Shown here piece by piece: positions 26,552-36,673 of a DNA stretch of 64,000 nt. The notes below the pieces were generated by a model, which worked only from the letters and a program-made list of their open reading frames with translations, did not search any database and had not been told where the DNA came from. Within the stretch, counting starts at the first letter, position 1. Every line of letters begins with the position of its first letter. The stretch lies in the NCBI RefSeq assembly GCF_900156425.1, contig NZ_FTNO01000002.1, positions 416,125 through 480,124 on the forward strand. The letters run 5' to 3'. This DNA comes from Haladaptatus litoreus. Its GTDB lineage: Archaea; Halobacteriota; Halobacteria; Halobacteriales; Haladaptataceae. Position numbers and translations under genes: made by a program.

Positions 26552-27963
26552 TGAAAGAATACCAGACAATTACGGAAATCAGCGGCCCGCTGGTGTTCGC
26601 CGAGGTTGACGAGCCAATCGGATACGACGAAATCGTCGAAATCGAGACGCCTGACGGCGACACACTGCGCGGACAGGTGCTCGAATCGAGCGACGGTCTC
26701 GTCTCGATTCAGGTGTTCGAGGGAACCGAAGGTATCGACCGACGGTCCTCGGTTCGATTCCTCGGCGAGACGATGAAGATGCCCGTCACGGAAGAACTGC
26801 TCGGGCGCGTGCTCGACGGTTCCGGCAACCCAATCGACGGTGGTCCGGAAATCGTTCCGGACGAGCGACGTGACATCGTCGGTGCGGCTATCAACCCGTA
26901 CGCCCGCGAGTACCCCGAAGAGTTCATCCAGTCCGGTGTGTCCGCCATCGACGGCATGAACACACTGGTTCGTGGACAGAAACTGCCTATCTTCTCGGCG
27001 TCCGGTCTGCCGCACAACGAACTCGCGCTTCAGATTGCGCGACAGGCAAGTGTGCCGGAAGACGACGAGGGCGGCGACGACGAAGGAAGCGAGTTCGCAG
27101 TTGTCTTCGGTGCGATGGGAATCACCGCCGAAGAGGCGAACGAGTTCATGGAGGACTTCGAGCGAACCGGTGCGCTGGAGCGCTCCGTCGTCTTCATGAA
27201 CCTCGCGGACGACCCCGCAGTCGAGCGGACGGTCACGCCGCGTCTCGCGCTCACCACGGCAGAGTACCTCGCGTTCGACAAGGATTACCACGTGCTGGTT
27301 ATCCTGACGGACATGACGAACTACTGTGAGGCACTGCGAGAAATCGGTGCCGCGCGTGAAGAGGTTCCGGGCCGACGTGGATACCCGGGTTACATGTACA
27401 CTGACCTTGCGCAGTTGTACGAGCGCGCAGGTCGTATCGAAGGCCGTGAAGGGTCTGTTACGCAGATTCCGATTCTCACGATGCCCGGCGACGACGACAC
27501 GCACCCGATTCCTGACCTAACCGGATACATCACCGAGGGTCAGATTTACATCGACCGTGACCTGAACTCGCAGGGTATTCAGCCACCTATCAACCCGCTT
27601 CCGTCGCTGTCGCGCCTGATGGACGACGGTATCGGTGAGGGGCTTACCCGCGAAGACCACTCCGGTGTGTCCGACCAGATGTACGCCGCGTACGCACAAG
27701 GTGAAGACCTTCGTGACCTCGTGAACATCGTCGGTCGCGAAGCACTGAGCGAACGTGACAACCAGTACCTCGACTTCGCAGACCGGTTCGAGAAGGAGTT
27801 CATCGACCAAGGCTTCGAGACGAACCGAACCATCGAAGAGACGCTGACGATTGGCTGGGAACTGCTCTCGATGCTTCCGAAAGAAGAACTCAATCGTATC
27901 GACGAGGAGTTCATCGAGAAGTATTACCCAGAAGAGCAGGCCGAAGAAGTCACGGCTGACTGA
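26551..27963 (+). CDS. atpB: A-type ATP synthase subunit B (regulatory)
   Basis: A 470-residue non-catalytic nucleotide-binding subunit. The P-loop position is occupied by [12 protein letters not shown], as in V/A-type B subunits, and later motifs are [20 protein letters not shown] and [12 protein letters not shown]. It follows atpA with a one-base overlap. atpD is 153 bp downstream. Confidence 0.98.
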   Translation: MKEYQTITEISGPLVFAEVDEPIGYDEIVEIETPDGDTLRGQVLESSDGLVSIQVFEGTEGIDRRSSVRFLGETMKMPVTEELLGRVLDGSGNPIDGGPEIVPDERRDIVGAAINPYAREYPEEFIQSGVSAIDGMNTLVRGQKLPIFSASGLPHNELALQIARQASVPEDDEGGDDEGSEFAVVFGAMGITAEEANEFMEDFERTGALERSVVFMNLADDPAVERTVTPRLALTTAEYLAFDKDYHVLVILTDMTNYCEALREIGAAREEVPGRRGYPGYMYTDLAQLYERAGRIEGREGSVTQIPILTMPGDDDTHPIPDLTGYITEGQIYIDRDLNSQGIQPPINPLPSLSRLMDDGIGEGLTREDHSGVSDQMYAAYAQGEDLRDLVNIVGREALSERDNQYLDFADRFEKEFIDQGFETNRTIEETLTIGWELLSMLPKEELNRIDEEFIEKYYPEEQAEEVTAD

Positions 27964-28082
27964 ATCGGTATTCTGCGGTTTGATTTTTCAGCAGTAACCG
28001 ACCGAGAGACGACCGTCTATCCTCCTATTTGACCAGCAGTTCGCAGTCGAATACCCTCGGCCAAGGAATCTCGACTGTAAAG

Positions 28083-28088
28083 TATTAT
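28083..28088 (+). promoter_or_regulatory. Possible TATA element for atpD
   Basis: TATTAT lies about 31 nt before the atpD ATG in a 153-bp gap after atpB, so atpD could also be expressed from its own leaderless promoter. Confidence 0.35.
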
Positions 28089-28116
28089 CCCCTTCCAGTT
28101 TTTATGGTCAACCAAG

Positions 28117-28809
28117 ATGGCTAAGGACGTTAAACCCACTCGGAAGAACCTCATGGCGATTGAGGACCGAATCGACCTCTCCGAGCGGGGCCACGACACG
28201 CTGGAGAAGAAGCGTGACGGTCTCATCATGGAGTTCATGGACATCCTCGACCAAGCGCAGGACGTGCGCTCCGGTCTGGACGAGGATTATCAGCGCGCAC
28301 AGCAGACCATCAACATGGCTCGCGCGATGGAAGGCGACGTTGCCGTTCGTGGGGCCGCCGCCGCACTGCAAGAACACCCGGAGATTACGACCGAATCGAA
28401 AAACATCATGGGTGTCGTCGTCCCGCAAATCGAGTCCTCGAAGGTCAAGAAATCGCTCGACGAACGAGGCTACGGTGTTCTCGGTACGAGCGCCCGAATC
28501 GACGAAACCGCAGATGCCTACGAGGAACTGCTCGAAAGTATCATCCTCGCCGCCGAAGTCGAAACGGCGATGAAGAAGATGCTCACCGAAATCGAGACGA
28601 CTAAGCGCCGTGTCAACGCGCTTGAGTTCAAACTGCTCCCCGAACTGCACGAAGCGCAAGACTACATCGAGCAGAAACTCGAAGAGCAGGAACGTGAGGA
28701 AATCTTCCGGATGAAGAAAATCAAGGCCAAGAAGGAAGAAGAAGAGAAGGCCGAAAAAGAGGCCAGCGAACCGGAACCCGTCGAAGGCGAAGTCGCCGTC
28801 ACGAGCTAA
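28117..28809 (+). CDS. atpD: A-type ATP synthase subunit D (central stalk)
   Basis: A 230-residue rotor shaft subunit: long N- and C-terminal helices ([20 protein letters not shown] and [20 protein letters not shown]) around a small middle domain. The last ~30 residues are a charged Lys/Glu-rich tail ([19 protein letters not shown]), longer than in methanogens and common in haloarchaea. Last gene of the ATPase set, separated from atpB by 153 bp. Confidence 0.95.
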   Translation: MAKDVKPTRKNLMAIEDRIDLSERGHDTLEKKRDGLIMEFMDILDQAQDVRSGLDEDYQRAQQTINMARAMEGDVAVRGAAAALQEHPEITTESKNIMGVVVPQIESSKVKKSLDERGYGVLGTSARIDETADAYEELLESIILAAEVETAMKKMLTEIETTKRRVNALEFKLLPELHEAQDYIEQKLEEQEREEIFRMKKIKAKKEEEEKAEKEASEPEPVEGEVAVTS

Positions 28810-29206
28810 TCTCTGCGAATTTTCTTCTGTGTTTCTCTGTTACCAGTAGCCACAACTGTGGATTATGCTGACGGTCATGTTGAGGTAATGGAAAATCGAA
28901 GGCGTTGGAATCGGTTTGACCGGTACAGTTCGGTGGTTTTTCTGCTCTCGCTCGTCTACTGCATTGTGAATGTCTTCTGATTATCGGCTCCCTGAATTCG
29001 GCAATACCACAAGCAAATCGAAGATGCGGCGCGCTTTCCGCTCGTCCGCGTGGTTTTTGGTTTCTCCGTGAGCGATGGAGGAGCGAACGGACGGTTCGTC
29101 AGGGCTTCGCTCTGACGGTGCAGATTTTTTCGAGGAGTGGTACGCGAAAGCCGTCGGCTCTCGCAGTACCCGACGAACAAAAAAGGTGCGAGCAAAAGGT
29201 GGGTTG
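28810..29206. other. 397-bp region between atpD and ilvE
   Basis: Convergent gene ends; no gene supported. It includes T-rich sequence right after atpD, a hairpin at about 29098-29118 (CGTCAGGGC, TTC, GCTCTGACG, with one G:U pair), another short inverted repeat just before it, and A-run/T-run segments that could terminate transcripts from both sides. Confidence 0.55.
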
Positions 29207-30136
29207 TTAGATGTAGGTGAACCACTCTTCGTGGTCGTCGATGCGCCGGTTGACGAGGTCGAAGAATTTCGACTGGATTTCCTCGGTCACAGGGCCACGG
29301 CTTCCGTTGCCGATTTCGACGTTGTCAACTTGCCGGATTGGGGTGACTTCCGCGGCACTGCCGGTGAAGAACAGTTCGTCGGCGGTGTGGAGTTCGCCAC
29401 GGCTGATGGTCGCATCGTCGTGAACCGTGTAGCCCATTTCACGTGCAACTTCGATGACGCTGTCGCGGGTGATGCCGTCGAGGATGCTCTGGGAGAGGCC
29501 GGGCGTGTAAATCTCGCCGTCGCGCACGAGGAAGATGTTCTCGCCGGGGCCTTCCGCGACGTTACCTTCCTTGTTCAGCACGATTGCCTCGACGAAGCCG
29601 TTTCGTCGGGCTTCCTCGCCAGCGAGGAGGCTGTTGACGTACAGGCCGGTCGTCTTGGCGTTCGTCGGAATCTGGCTGGAGGAGTGTTTGCGCCACGAGG
29701 AAACCATCACCTTGACGCCGTTTTCGAGGGCTTCGTCGCCGAGGTACGCGCCCCACGGCCACGCCGCGATGGTTACGTCGGTCGGACAGTCACCGGGGCT
29801 GACGCCGAGGCTGTCGTAGCCGTAGTAGGCGATTGGCCGGATGTAGCAGGAATGGAGGTCTTGGCGGTCGATGAGTTCGAGCGTGGCCTCCGTGAGTTCC
29901 TCCGGTTCGTACTCGATTTCCATGTTGTACGGCTTGCAGGAATCGTAGAGGCGCTGGAGGTGTTCTTCCCAGCGGAAAATTGCCGGGCCGTTTTCGGTAT
30001 CGTAGCACCGCACACCTTCGAAAACGCCAGTTCCGTAGTGTAGTCCGTGCGTGAGGACGTGGACTTTTGCGTCGTCCCAATCGACGAACTCGCCGTTCAT
30101 CCATATCGTATCCACATCCATCTCGTCAAAGCTCAT
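29207..30136 (-). CDS. ilvE: Branched-chain amino acid aminotransferase
   Basis: A 309-residue class IV PLP transaminase, converting 2-oxo acids to Leu, Ile and Val. Family elements: HGLHYGTGVFEGVRCY near the N-terminus, the catalytic Lys in TNAKTTGLYVNSLLA, and EGPGENIFLVRDGEIYTPG. The ATG at 30134-30136 was selected; 54 in-frame codons upstream are non-coding-like. Monocistronic. Confidence 0.95.
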   Translation of the reverse strand: MSFDEMDVDTIWMNGEFVDWDDAKVHVLTHGLHYGTGVFEGVRCYDTENGPAIFRWEEHLQRLYDSCKPYNMEIEYEPEELTEATLELIDRQDLHSCYIRPIAYYGYDSLGVSPGDCPTDVTIAAWPWGAYLGDEALENGVKVMVSSWRKHSSSQIPTNAKTTGLYVNSLLAGEEARRNGFVEAIVLNKEGNVAEGPGENIFLVRDGEIYTPGLSQSILDGITRDSVIEVAREMGYTVHDDATISRGELHTADELFFTGSAAEVTPIRQVDNVEIGNGSRGPVTEEIQSKFFDLVNRRIDDHEEWFTYI

Positions 30137-30201
30137 ACGCTCTCCCCAATGAAGGCCAAGGTAATCAGTTTTGGCGATTGTCCCCGAACGATTGGTCGGA
30201 A

Positions 30202-30987
30202 TTACTCGGGGGAGAGTAATCGGTCGAAGGACGACTTGCCACGACCGGCGTACTCGATATCGAAGAGATACACCTCGTGGGTGCAGGTTCCCGACCAATC
30301 GGTTTCTCGCATCGCCGTCGCGAGCGCTTCGAAATTCAGTTTGCCGAGGCCGACGGGCAGGTGTTCGTCGTCGTCTGTCTGTCGGGTATCGTTGAGGTGG
30401 AGATGGGAGATTCGGTTGCCGTGGTTCCGGAGCAGAGCGGCTTGTGAATCCGCGTCGTGACCGGTCACGTAGGCGTGGCCAGTGTCCAGACAGGCGACTG
30501 CATTCGTCTCCGCAAAGAGGGTGGGAAAGTCCCCGCAGTCGAAGAAGTCCTTTTTGAGATTCTCGACGCAGACCTCAAAATCTCGCTCACGAGCGTACCT
30601 CGTGAGACGACGCACCGATTCGTATAGGGACTCTCGAAGCGTTTCGTGGCCCCAGACGTGCGGGAATCCTCGTGACTCTGCGTGGAAGATACCTTTCTCC
30701 GCACCCAGTTCCACCGCCGTATCGATAGCACGTTCGAGTTGCCGACACGCCCCGTCACGAACGTGGTCGTGAGGGGAACCGGGGTCGAGTCGATACGGGA
30801 GGTGGACGACGACGTCGAGGTCGTGGTTCGTCAGCGTTCGGCAAACGGACGGGATGTCGATTGCTTGTGGTGGAAACGCCTGCTCCATGTCGAGTTCGAC
30901 GAAATCGAAGCCCTGCTCGGCGGCGAACGAGAACGCGTCTTCATCGGGAACGGTTCCACACACCATCAAACCCTGCCGAATCGTCAT
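30202..30987 (-). CDS. Sugar phosphate isomerase/epimerase-like TIM barrel protein
   Basis: A 261-residue protein of the xylose isomerase-like (AP_endonuc_2) superfamily: ENLKKDFFDCGDFPTLF, VACLDTGHAYVTG and ISHLHLNDTRQTDDDEHLPV carry the metal-ligand Glu, Asp/His and His positions. The substrate is unknown. The start MTIRQGLMVCGTVPDEDAFS at 30985-30987 was preferred over a longer frame. A hairpin lies 46-68 bp upstream of the start. Confidence 0.8.
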   Translation of the reverse strand: MTIRQGLMVCGTVPDEDAFSFAAEQGFDFVELDMEQAFPPQAIDIPSVCRTLTNHDLDVVVHLPYRLDPGSPHDHVRDGACRQLERAIDTAVELGAEKGIFHAESRGFPHVWGHETLRESLYESVRRLTRYARERDFEVCVENLKKDFFDCGDFPTLFAETNAVACLDTGHAYVTGHDADSQAALLRNHGNRISHLHLNDTRQTDDDEHLPVGLGKLNFEALATAMRETDWSGTCTHEVYLFDIEYAGRGKSSFDRLLSPE

Positions 30988-31032
30988 GGTTGTCGATTGA
31001 TAGACACGGGTATCAAAGTTCGGAAAATGCGT

Positions 31033-31066
31033 ACCGACCGCTCGAGTCGGTCGGTTGAGTCGGTCG
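31033..31066. repeat. Hairpin plus direct repeat upstream of isomerase gene
   Basis: Arms ACCGACCG (31033-31040) and CGGTCGGT (31048-31055) enclose a 7-nt loop. GAGTCGGTCG occurs at 31045-31054 and again at 31057-31066. It sits between the DUF5518 stop and the isomerase start, so it could be a terminator or an operator. Confidence 0.6.
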
Positions 31067-31091
31067 AAAATGAAGTCGAGGTCGTTCAGCC

Positions 31092-31490
31092 TTAGGCGGG
31101 TCGTCCGGCCGCGCGGCGCTCCGACCGTCCGTGCAACCACGACCCGAGGGCACCGCCGACGATGCCGGGAATCGCGGCGACGACGACGAACAACACGCCG
31201 AAGCCGAACAGTCCAATGGCCGGAACTGGCCCGGCCATCAGCCCTGCGAAGGTCAACAGGACGAGCGCCACGATAGCCCCTGCAGCAGTCGCCACGCCGC
31301 CGTTGAGCGCGCCGTCACCGAGTCTACTTCCGGCGACGTATCCGGCGACGATACCGCCGATAATGCCGGTCAACCCTGCACCCACGATGGGAAGAGTCAT
31401 GTCGGTGAATGGGACGGCAGCCCCGCTGAACAGGCCGACGATGATGGTTGCGACGATTCCGTATACGACCGCTCTGAGTTTGAAGTCCAT
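31092..31490 (-). CDS. DUF5518-family small membrane protein
   Basis: A 132-residue protein of four hydrophobic, Gly/Ala-rich helices: AVVYGIVATIIVGLFSGAAV, LPIVGAGLTGIIGGIVAGYV, ATAAGAIVALVLLTFAGLMA and ILFVVVAAIPGIVGGALGS (approximate). This is the DUF5518 pattern of haloarchaea. Function unknown. The ATG at 31488-31490 is used; AAAAATACTC on the minus strand lies about 27 nt upstream. Confidence 0.8.
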   Translation of the reverse strand: MDFKLRAVVYGIVATIIVGLFSGAAVPFTDMTLPIVGAGLTGIIGGIVAGYVAGSRLGDGALNGGVATAAGAIVALVLLTFAGLMAGPVPAIGLFGFGVLFVVVAAIPGIVGGALGSWLHGRSERRAAGRPA

Positions 31491-31627
31491 ACACATAAGA
31501 TGGATTTGTAGTAAGATGAGTATTTTTCATAATTACGATACGTATTCGGTCGTTATCGCAATCAAGCGCGATAAATTTCGTTACAGATGAAACTGATTGC
31601 GGTCTAATTAAAAGCTAATAAGACGAC

Positions 31628-32287
31628 TTACGCCAGCGTCTCGATAATCTGCGCACCTTCGAGATACGGGAATCCGTGGCGTTCCGCGTATGCCCGCGCG
31701 TCGTCCGGAGAAAGCGCGCCGCCAGTTTGGTCGTCCAGCATCTCGCAAACGACGACGGCAGGAGACAGTTCCGCGGCGTTCGCCAATGCGACGCCGAGTT
31801 CGGTGTGTCCCTGTCGCTCGGCGAGCAATCCGGGTGCGGCCCGCAGGAGGTGGACGTGTCCCGGCGCGCGGAACTCGTCGGCGAAGTCGAGTTCGTCGGC
31901 CGTACTCGCCGCGTGTGCCAGTTCGGTAATGGTCAGGGCGCGGTCGTCGTCGGTGATTCCGGTGTAGGTATCGCGGTGGTTCACCGTCAGAGAGAACGAA
32001 GAACGGGAGTCGTAGCCGAGGTCGTGGCCGTCGCTCGCCGGATGGTCGATTATTTCGTCCATGTATGCGAGGTCGAACGCGTTCGCAACGTCGTGTGAAA
32101 GCGCGACACAAATCAGGCCGCCTGCGTCGTTGCGAAGGCGGGAAACCGCTTCCGAGGAGACTGCTTCCGCGGGGTAGATGAGGTCGGTTTCGCCCTCGCG
32201 GTCTTCGGCGTCGTGAACGAGCAGAGGCGACCCGGCTTGAAACGCCTCGATTGCTTGTTCGACTGTCGCGGAAGTCGTCTGGCTCAT
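31628..32287 (-). CDS. ribB: 3,4-dihydroxy-2-butanone-4-phosphate synthase
   Basis: A 219-residue riboflavin-pathway enzyme that makes the four-carbon unit of the xylene ring from ribulose 5-phosphate. Family motifs: [20 protein letters not shown] near the N-terminus and [20 protein letters not shown], then [17 protein letters not shown]. The ATG overlaps the stop of the preceding ribK gene (ATGA), so the pair is coupled. Confidence 0.95.
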   Translation of the reverse strand: MSQTTSATVEQAIEAFQAGSPLLVHDAEDREGETDLIYPAEAVSSEAVSRLRNDAGGLICVALSHDVANAFDLAYMDEIIDHPASDGHDLGYDSRSSFSLTVNHRDTYTGITDDDRALTITELAHAASTADELDFADEFRAPGHVHLLRAAPGLLAERQGHTELGVALANAAELSPAVVVCEMLDDQTGGALSPDDARAYAERHGFPYLEGAQIIETLA

Positions 32288-32988
32288 GGTGCCTCCTCAA
32301 CGTGAACCGTGACGTGGTCCTCGTCGTCCAGTCCGAGTTCGTCGCGGAGTTTTGTGGGAGCGATGAGTTCGACTTGGTCTTCGTCGTGGTGGGTTCGCTC
32401 GGGTGCGATGACGTGAGCCTGCTCGTAAGAGTCGCCGTCCGCCGTTTCCACGGTGGCAGGGTAGCAAACTGCAGGGCCGTACGTCCGGTCGCCGTCTTCC
32501 CAACCGTCGATTGGGACCGGGTCGAGTGCTTCCATCGCCGAACGAGCGCGGACGCTTTCCGTGGTCAGTTCGACGTTCAACGTTCCGGGGAACGGTTCGT
32601 AACCCAATCGTTCCGTGAACTGCGCCATGTAGCCCGACAGGGAGATGTAGTGACGACCCTCGCCCATGCCACCCGTGACGGTGCCCGAGAGGTCAACGCC
32701 AGAGAGATTTTCGAAGATACGTCGATAATCCTCGTATTCGCGTTTCAGTTCCCACGCGCCGTCGTCGGTGATGGCAATCCACTGGCCGTTGCTGACGATT
32801 TCGCGGGTAATGAGGCCCGCATCGTCAAGTCGTTGGAGGCGACGTGATGCCGTCTGATTTGAGGCATCCAGACGGTCTGCGAGGTCGGCACACGACACTT
32901 TGACCTCGCTTTCGAGCGCCCCGTCGAGGGCGAGCAGTTTCAGCGCGGCGAGTTCGTCGTACCCGACCACGAGCGATGTCGCTGGCAT
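32284..32988 (-). CDS. ribK: CTP-dependent riboflavin kinase with winged-helix domain (RbkR type)
   Basis: A 234-residue bifunctional protein. Residues about 10-80 are a winged helix ([20 protein letters not shown]), and about 95-230 the archaeal CTP-dependent riboflavin kinase domain ([20 protein letters not shown], then [13 protein letters not shown]). In archaea this fusion is known as RbkR, a kinase that also represses riboflavin genes. Here it is translated just before ribB, consistent with autoregulation of both genes. A TTTAAG/CTTAAA element centred 27 nt before the ATG at 32988 favours that start over the longer frame. Confidence 0.92.
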   Translation of the reverse strand: MPATSLVVGYDELAALKLLALDGALESEVKVSCADLADRLDASNQTASRRLQRLDDAGLITREIVSNGQWIAITDDGAWELKREYEDYRRIFENLSGVDLSGTVTGGMGEGRHYISLSGYMAQFTERLGYEPFPGTLNVELTTESVRARSAMEALDPVPIDGWEDGDRTYGPAVCYPATVETADGDSYEQAHVIAPERTHHDEDQVELIAPTKLRDELGLDDEDHVTVHVEEAP

Positions 32989-33010
32989 ACACGATAGTGA
33001 GAGCTTCGGT

Positions 33011-33020
33011 CGTTTAAGCG
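33011..33020 (-). promoter_or_regulatory. TATA element for ribK-ribB
   Basis: CGCTTAAACG (minus strand) is centred about 27 nt before the ribK ATG, as expected for a leaderless mRNA. A regulator site overlapping it would be the natural place for RbkR control. Confidence 0.5.
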
Positions 33021-33233
33021 TACCGGAAATGGAACGCATAGCAGAAATGAGACGGAGGACGACATCATTCCGTAGTTGGAATAGTATGTTGTCCCCCGCT
33101 ACATCTAAATTTGCTGGTTTCAGCGGAGAATGAGTCTTCTACGATTTCGCCACCAATATTTCCCCAACTTATTTTGAAATTTAATATTCTGAGGACTAGA
33201 TTAATGTTTGTGGTGATAGTACATCATAAATGC

Positions 33234-34592
33234 ATGTCTACAGAGGATGGCTCACAGCGTGGCGACGACGGTCAAAAGCAAAAGGAAGCAGGCCGAGAGA
33301 ATACGACAGATGAATACAAACCACGACATTCGACTCTGACGCGCCGGACGTTCGTCGGTGGACTCTCAGTCGTCGGACTCGGCGCTGGTCTGTCCGGATT
33401 TTCGGGAACGGCGGAGGCCGCGGGAGAATCGGTTCATTTCCAGTACTTCCACGAGACGTGGCCGACCATCACCAGCAACCTCTCGAAGGTTGCCGACCGG
33501 GGCTACGATGCAATTTGGATACAGGCACCACAGAAGAGTGGCTTGACGTGGGAAGACCAGAGTGGACGAAACGACCCGCCGCTCGGCTATCAGCCGGTGG
33601 ATTTCACGACGTTCGACAGCGAGTTCGGCACGGAAGCCGACCTGCAAGCGCTCATCGACGAGGCCCACAATCGAGGGCTGGAGGTGTACGTCGATTGTGT
33701 CATGAACCACATGGCGGTCGGCTACGACTACGACTTCCCGCGATTCTCCTACGACGACTTCCACCACGATGTCGGTTCTATCGACGACTGGAACGACGAT
33801 CATCAGGTCGAACACGGCGAACTCCTCGGCCTGCCCGACCTCGCGCAGTACGAATCGTACTCCTCCGACTACGTCCGCGGCGAGTTGATGAACTATATGG
33901 AGAAAATCGCGTCCTTCGGCGCGGACGGCTACCGCTACGACGCGGTGAAACACGTCGAAGAGAAGTACTGGCGCGATTACGCGAATCCCAAAGCTGACGA
34001 ACTCGGCATGAAACGCATCGGCGAGGTGTTCGACGGAAGCGTCGATTACGTTCAAGGCTACATCGACACCGGAATGGACGCCTTCGACTACCCACTGTAC
34101 TACATCCTGAAGGACGTGTTCTCCGGCGGCGACATGAGCAGACTCCAAGGTGCGGGCGTAGTGGCCCAAGACCCGTGGCACGCCCGTCCCTTCGTCCAAA
34201 ATCACGACGAGGGCGCACCATCCCAGTACCACCTCGCGCATGCCTTCGTCCTCACGAGCGAGGGCGTCCCGATGATTTACAATCTCTATCCGAACGCCAT
34301 TTTAGACGACAGCGAGGTGAACAACATGGTCTGGGTGAAAAAGAACCTCGCGGGCGGCGAAACTTACTGGCGACACACAGACGGTGACCTCGGCGTGTAC
34401 GAGCGATACAACAATCTCCTCGTCGGCATCAACAACGGCGGGAGTTCCCGCACGCAGTCGGTGTACACCTCGTGGACGAACACGACACTCAAAGATTACA
34501 GCGGAACGGGCGGCGACATCACGACCGACGGAAACGGCTGGGTCGATATTACGGTTCCGGCGGAGGGCTGGGTGTTCTACGCGCCGTACTGA
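33234..34592 (+). CDS. Tat-exported alpha-amylase (GH13)
   Basis: A 452-residue secreted glycosidase. The Tat signal has the twin Arg in STLTRRTFVGG (Arg37-Arg38) followed by GLSVVGLGAGLSGFSGTAEA. GH13 regions are clear: VYVDCVMNH (I), GYRYDAVKH (II, nucleophile Asp), GEVFDG (III, acid/base Glu) and FVQNHD (IV). A C-terminal beta domain ends with VDITVPAEGWVFYAPY. It hydrolyses alpha-1,4-glucans outside the cell. An upstream in-frame ATG at 33204 is possible, but 33234 gives a more natural signal length. A/T-rich upstream DNA contains several TATA-like stretches. Confidence 0.9.
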   Translation: MSTEDGSQRGDDGQKQKEAGRENTTDEYKPRHSTLTRRTFVGGLSVVGLGAGLSGFSGTAEAAGESVHFQYFHETWPTITSNLSKVADRGYDAIWIQAPQKSGLTWEDQSGRNDPPLGYQPVDFTTFDSEFGTEADLQALIDEAHNRGLEVYVDCVMNHMAVGYDYDFPRFSYDDFHHDVGSIDDWNDDHQVEHGELLGLPDLAQYESYSSDYVRGELMNYMEKIASFGADGYRYDAVKHVEEKYWRDYANPKADELGMKRIGEVFDGSVDYVQGYIDTGMDAFDYPLYYILKDVFSGGDMSRLQGAGVVAQDPWHARPFVQNHDEGAPSQYHLAHAFVLTSEGVPMIYNLYPNAILDDSEVNNMVWVKKNLAGGETYWRHTDGDLGVYERYNNLLVGINNGGSSRTQSVYTSWTNTTLKDYSGTGGDITTDGNGWVDITVPAEGWVFYAPY

Positions 34593-34622
34593 GCTAAAAC
34601 GGAATACAGAATTAGAGAGAAG

Positions 34623-35666
34623 TCAGTTGGTCTTTTTCCACTCACCAGTCACCGAATCACGCGCCCAAAACTCACTGTCCTTTTTCAGTTTCGGAACCCA
34701 CGTATCCTTGGTTTTCGACAACAGAGCGACCCGCGAAGCAGGAACCTCTTTTAGCACGTCGTGTTCCGGCATGTATTCTTGAACTCGCTCGGAAAATTCC
34801 ACGACTTCCTCGTGATCTAACATCGCGTCGCGGTCGAGTCGACCGCGGGAGTGGCCGACATGCATGTACGCCTTGAGTTCCACGAAATCCGGGTCGGCGC
34901 GCTCGTAAAATGCGCCGTACCAGTCCGGATTTTCGACGTTCTCGCCGCCGACGAGTGTGGTTCGGAGAACGGTTCTCGTGTCCTCCTTCTCGGCGAGCAC
35001 GTCCATCGTGTCGATGAGGTTTTCCCACGCGTCGTCGTCCACCGCGCGAACAACGCGGTCGAAGGTAGCGCGGTCTGCGGCATCCACGCTGACGTAGAGT
35101 TGAGTCGGGTCGCACTCTGCCAGCATCTCCGGATTCGTTCCGTTGCTCACGAGGAACGTGGTGATGTCCCGGTCGTGGAACGCCTCGATGAGTTCCGGTA
35201 GATAGGGGTACAGCGTCGGTTCGCCGTCGAGACTGATTGCGACGTGGCGGGGTTCCATCGACTCCTCGAAGATTTCGCGGGGAACTTCGTCGTTCCCGCC
35301 GAATCCAGAGAGGAGTTTCCGCTGAAGGCGAATGCTCGCATCAACGACTGCTTCCGGGTCGTCCCACTCCACGTCGCCGAGTTCGTAGGAATGGCCGCGA
35401 TGGTCGCGCCAGCAGAAGACACAGCGTTCGTTGCATTTTACCACAGGTGTCATCTGAATACAGCGGTGGGACTCGATGCCGTACCAGATATTTTTATAGC
35501 ATTTTCCCTCGCCTCGCAGGGCGTTGGCCGTCCACCCGCAGGTTTGCGTTGCAGTGTGGTTCTCGTTGTGGTAGTCCGGGTTGTCGACCTGTTTTGGCCC
35601 GTCATCAGAACGCTTCGAGTTCTGATTGCTCGTCGAGGTTTCCTCGACGGTGTCCGATTCGCTCAT
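34623..35666 (-). CDS. taw1: 4-demethylwyosine synthase (TYW1/Taw1)
   Basis: A 347-residue radical SAM enzyme that builds the tricyclic base of wyosine derivatives at position 37 of tRNA-Phe. The SAM-cluster Cys motif is CNERCVFCWR (CxxxCxxC), and the family segment HVAISLDGEPTLYPYLPELI is clear. Polar N-terminal tail as in haloarchaeal homologues. Not in an operon: neighbours are a convergent amylase and a membrane protein on the same strand 54 bp upstream. Confidence 0.93.
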   Translation of the reverse strand: MSESDTVEETSTSNQNSKRSDDGPKQVDNPDYHNENHTATQTCGWTANALRGEGKCYKNIWYGIESHRCIQMTPVVKCNERCVFCWRDHRGHSYELGDVEWDDPEAVVDASIRLQRKLLSGFGGNDEVPREIFEESMEPRHVAISLDGEPTLYPYLPELIEAFHDRDITTFLVSNGTNPEMLAECDPTQLYVSVDAADRATFDRVVRAVDDDAWENLIDTMDVLAEKEDTRTVLRTTLVGGENVENPDWYGAFYERADPDFVELKAYMHVGHSRGRLDRDAMLDHEEVVEFSERVQEYMPEHDVLKEVPASRVALLSKTKDTWVPKLKKDSEFWARDSVTGEWKKTN

Positions 35667-35720
35667 TAGGACGGCGTAAGCGTCGTGGCGTCAAAAGATG
35701 TCGGGTCTGGGAATGAACCG

Positions 35721-36518
35721 TCACCGGAGTCGGGGGCGAAACGCTTCGAGGACCGTATCACGGTTCGAAACCCCCGAGAGGTCAACCTCGTAGACCATCG
35801 GCCATGGCAATCCTCGGGCGACTCGCAAGGTATCGTCTTCAACACTGATCCCGCGGATTCGCCGCCATGGGACGGCAGTTCCGCCGGCTTTTTCGACCGT
35901 GCCAACGAGGAAACAGTCGTCGAGTGCGGTGAGTGTGACCGTTCTATCGTCGGACACGGAATACCCAATTGTCATGCCGATGAATGTCCCGATGATTTGT
36001 CCGACGAACGTTCCGACTGAAAGGCGTCCACTGAGTGCGAGGTGAACCAGAGCAACCCCGATGATGCTGGGAACGAGCGTGAGCGGGATGTAATATCGGC
36101 GTAGCTTCGTGCCACTGACTGCAACGTGAATCGTCTGCGTTCGGTGCTGAATCTTTGCGTTCCGCCGAGAACCACAAGCAGTTCCGATGATGGCGACGAA
36201 CGCGAAGATGCACGAGTATAGAACGAGTTCGTCCGAGGGAGTGTACTCGGCGAGAACCATTGCTCCGAAAATGCCGACAAAAGGGAGAATGCCAGCGAGC
36301 GTGAGCAACCAGTGGAGGCGAGAAACGACTGCCCAGTCGAGTTGGTCAGGTACCTGTTCGGCGACTATCCAGCCGAGAAATGCGACGAGAAGACCGATTC
36401 CGAGGGCGTATTGGAGCGAGATGAGGGACAGCCACAGAAGTAACAGGAAGACAGCAGTCCCGGCAACAACACCGAGAGCGATGCTGAATGCCTGCAATCG
36501 AGGAGGGCGAGGGCGCAT
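35721..36518 (-). CDS. Membrane protein with C-terminal PH-like domain, unknown function
   Basis: A 265-residue protein: six or so transmembrane helices (SIALGVVAGTAVFLLLLWL, LGIGLLVAFLGWIVA, LLTLAGILPFVGIFGAMVLA and others to about residue 190), then a soluble C-terminus (VPWRRIRGISVEDDTLRVAR, continuing GLPWPMVYEVDLSGV) that resembles the bacterial PH-domain pattern of membrane proteins. I do not recognise the family. The start is the ATG at 36516-36518. Confidence 0.65.
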   Translation of the reverse strand: MRPRPPRLQAFSIALGVVAGTAVFLLLLWLSLISLQYALGIGLLVAFLGWIVAEQVPDQLDWAVVSRLHWLLTLAGILPFVGIFGAMVLAEYTPSDELVLYSCIFAFVAIIGTACGSRRNAKIQHRTQTIHVAVSGTKLRRYYIPLTLVPSIIGVALVHLALSGRLSVGTFVGQIIGTFIGMTIGYSVSDDRTVTLTALDDCFLVGTVEKAGGTAVPWRRIRGISVEDDTLRVARGLPWPMVYEVDLSGVSNRDTVLEAFRPRLR

Positions 36519-36673
36519 ATCGAACTCTTATTTCCCCAATAATATCAGTGATGCGAAAATAAGGCGAACGGGACGAAAAAACAGAGAAAATCGGAACGAG
36601 TTTCGTGATTTCGGCGACATCGATGCGCTTCGTTCACACAATCACTTTACCTATGGGCGACGCGCCTTCCGCT

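Noticed and set aside
24578-26569. 663-codon ORF opposite atpA
   Set aside because: Antisense shadow of a clear catalytic ATPase subunit; its composition is that of a reverse-frame translation and no motif is present.
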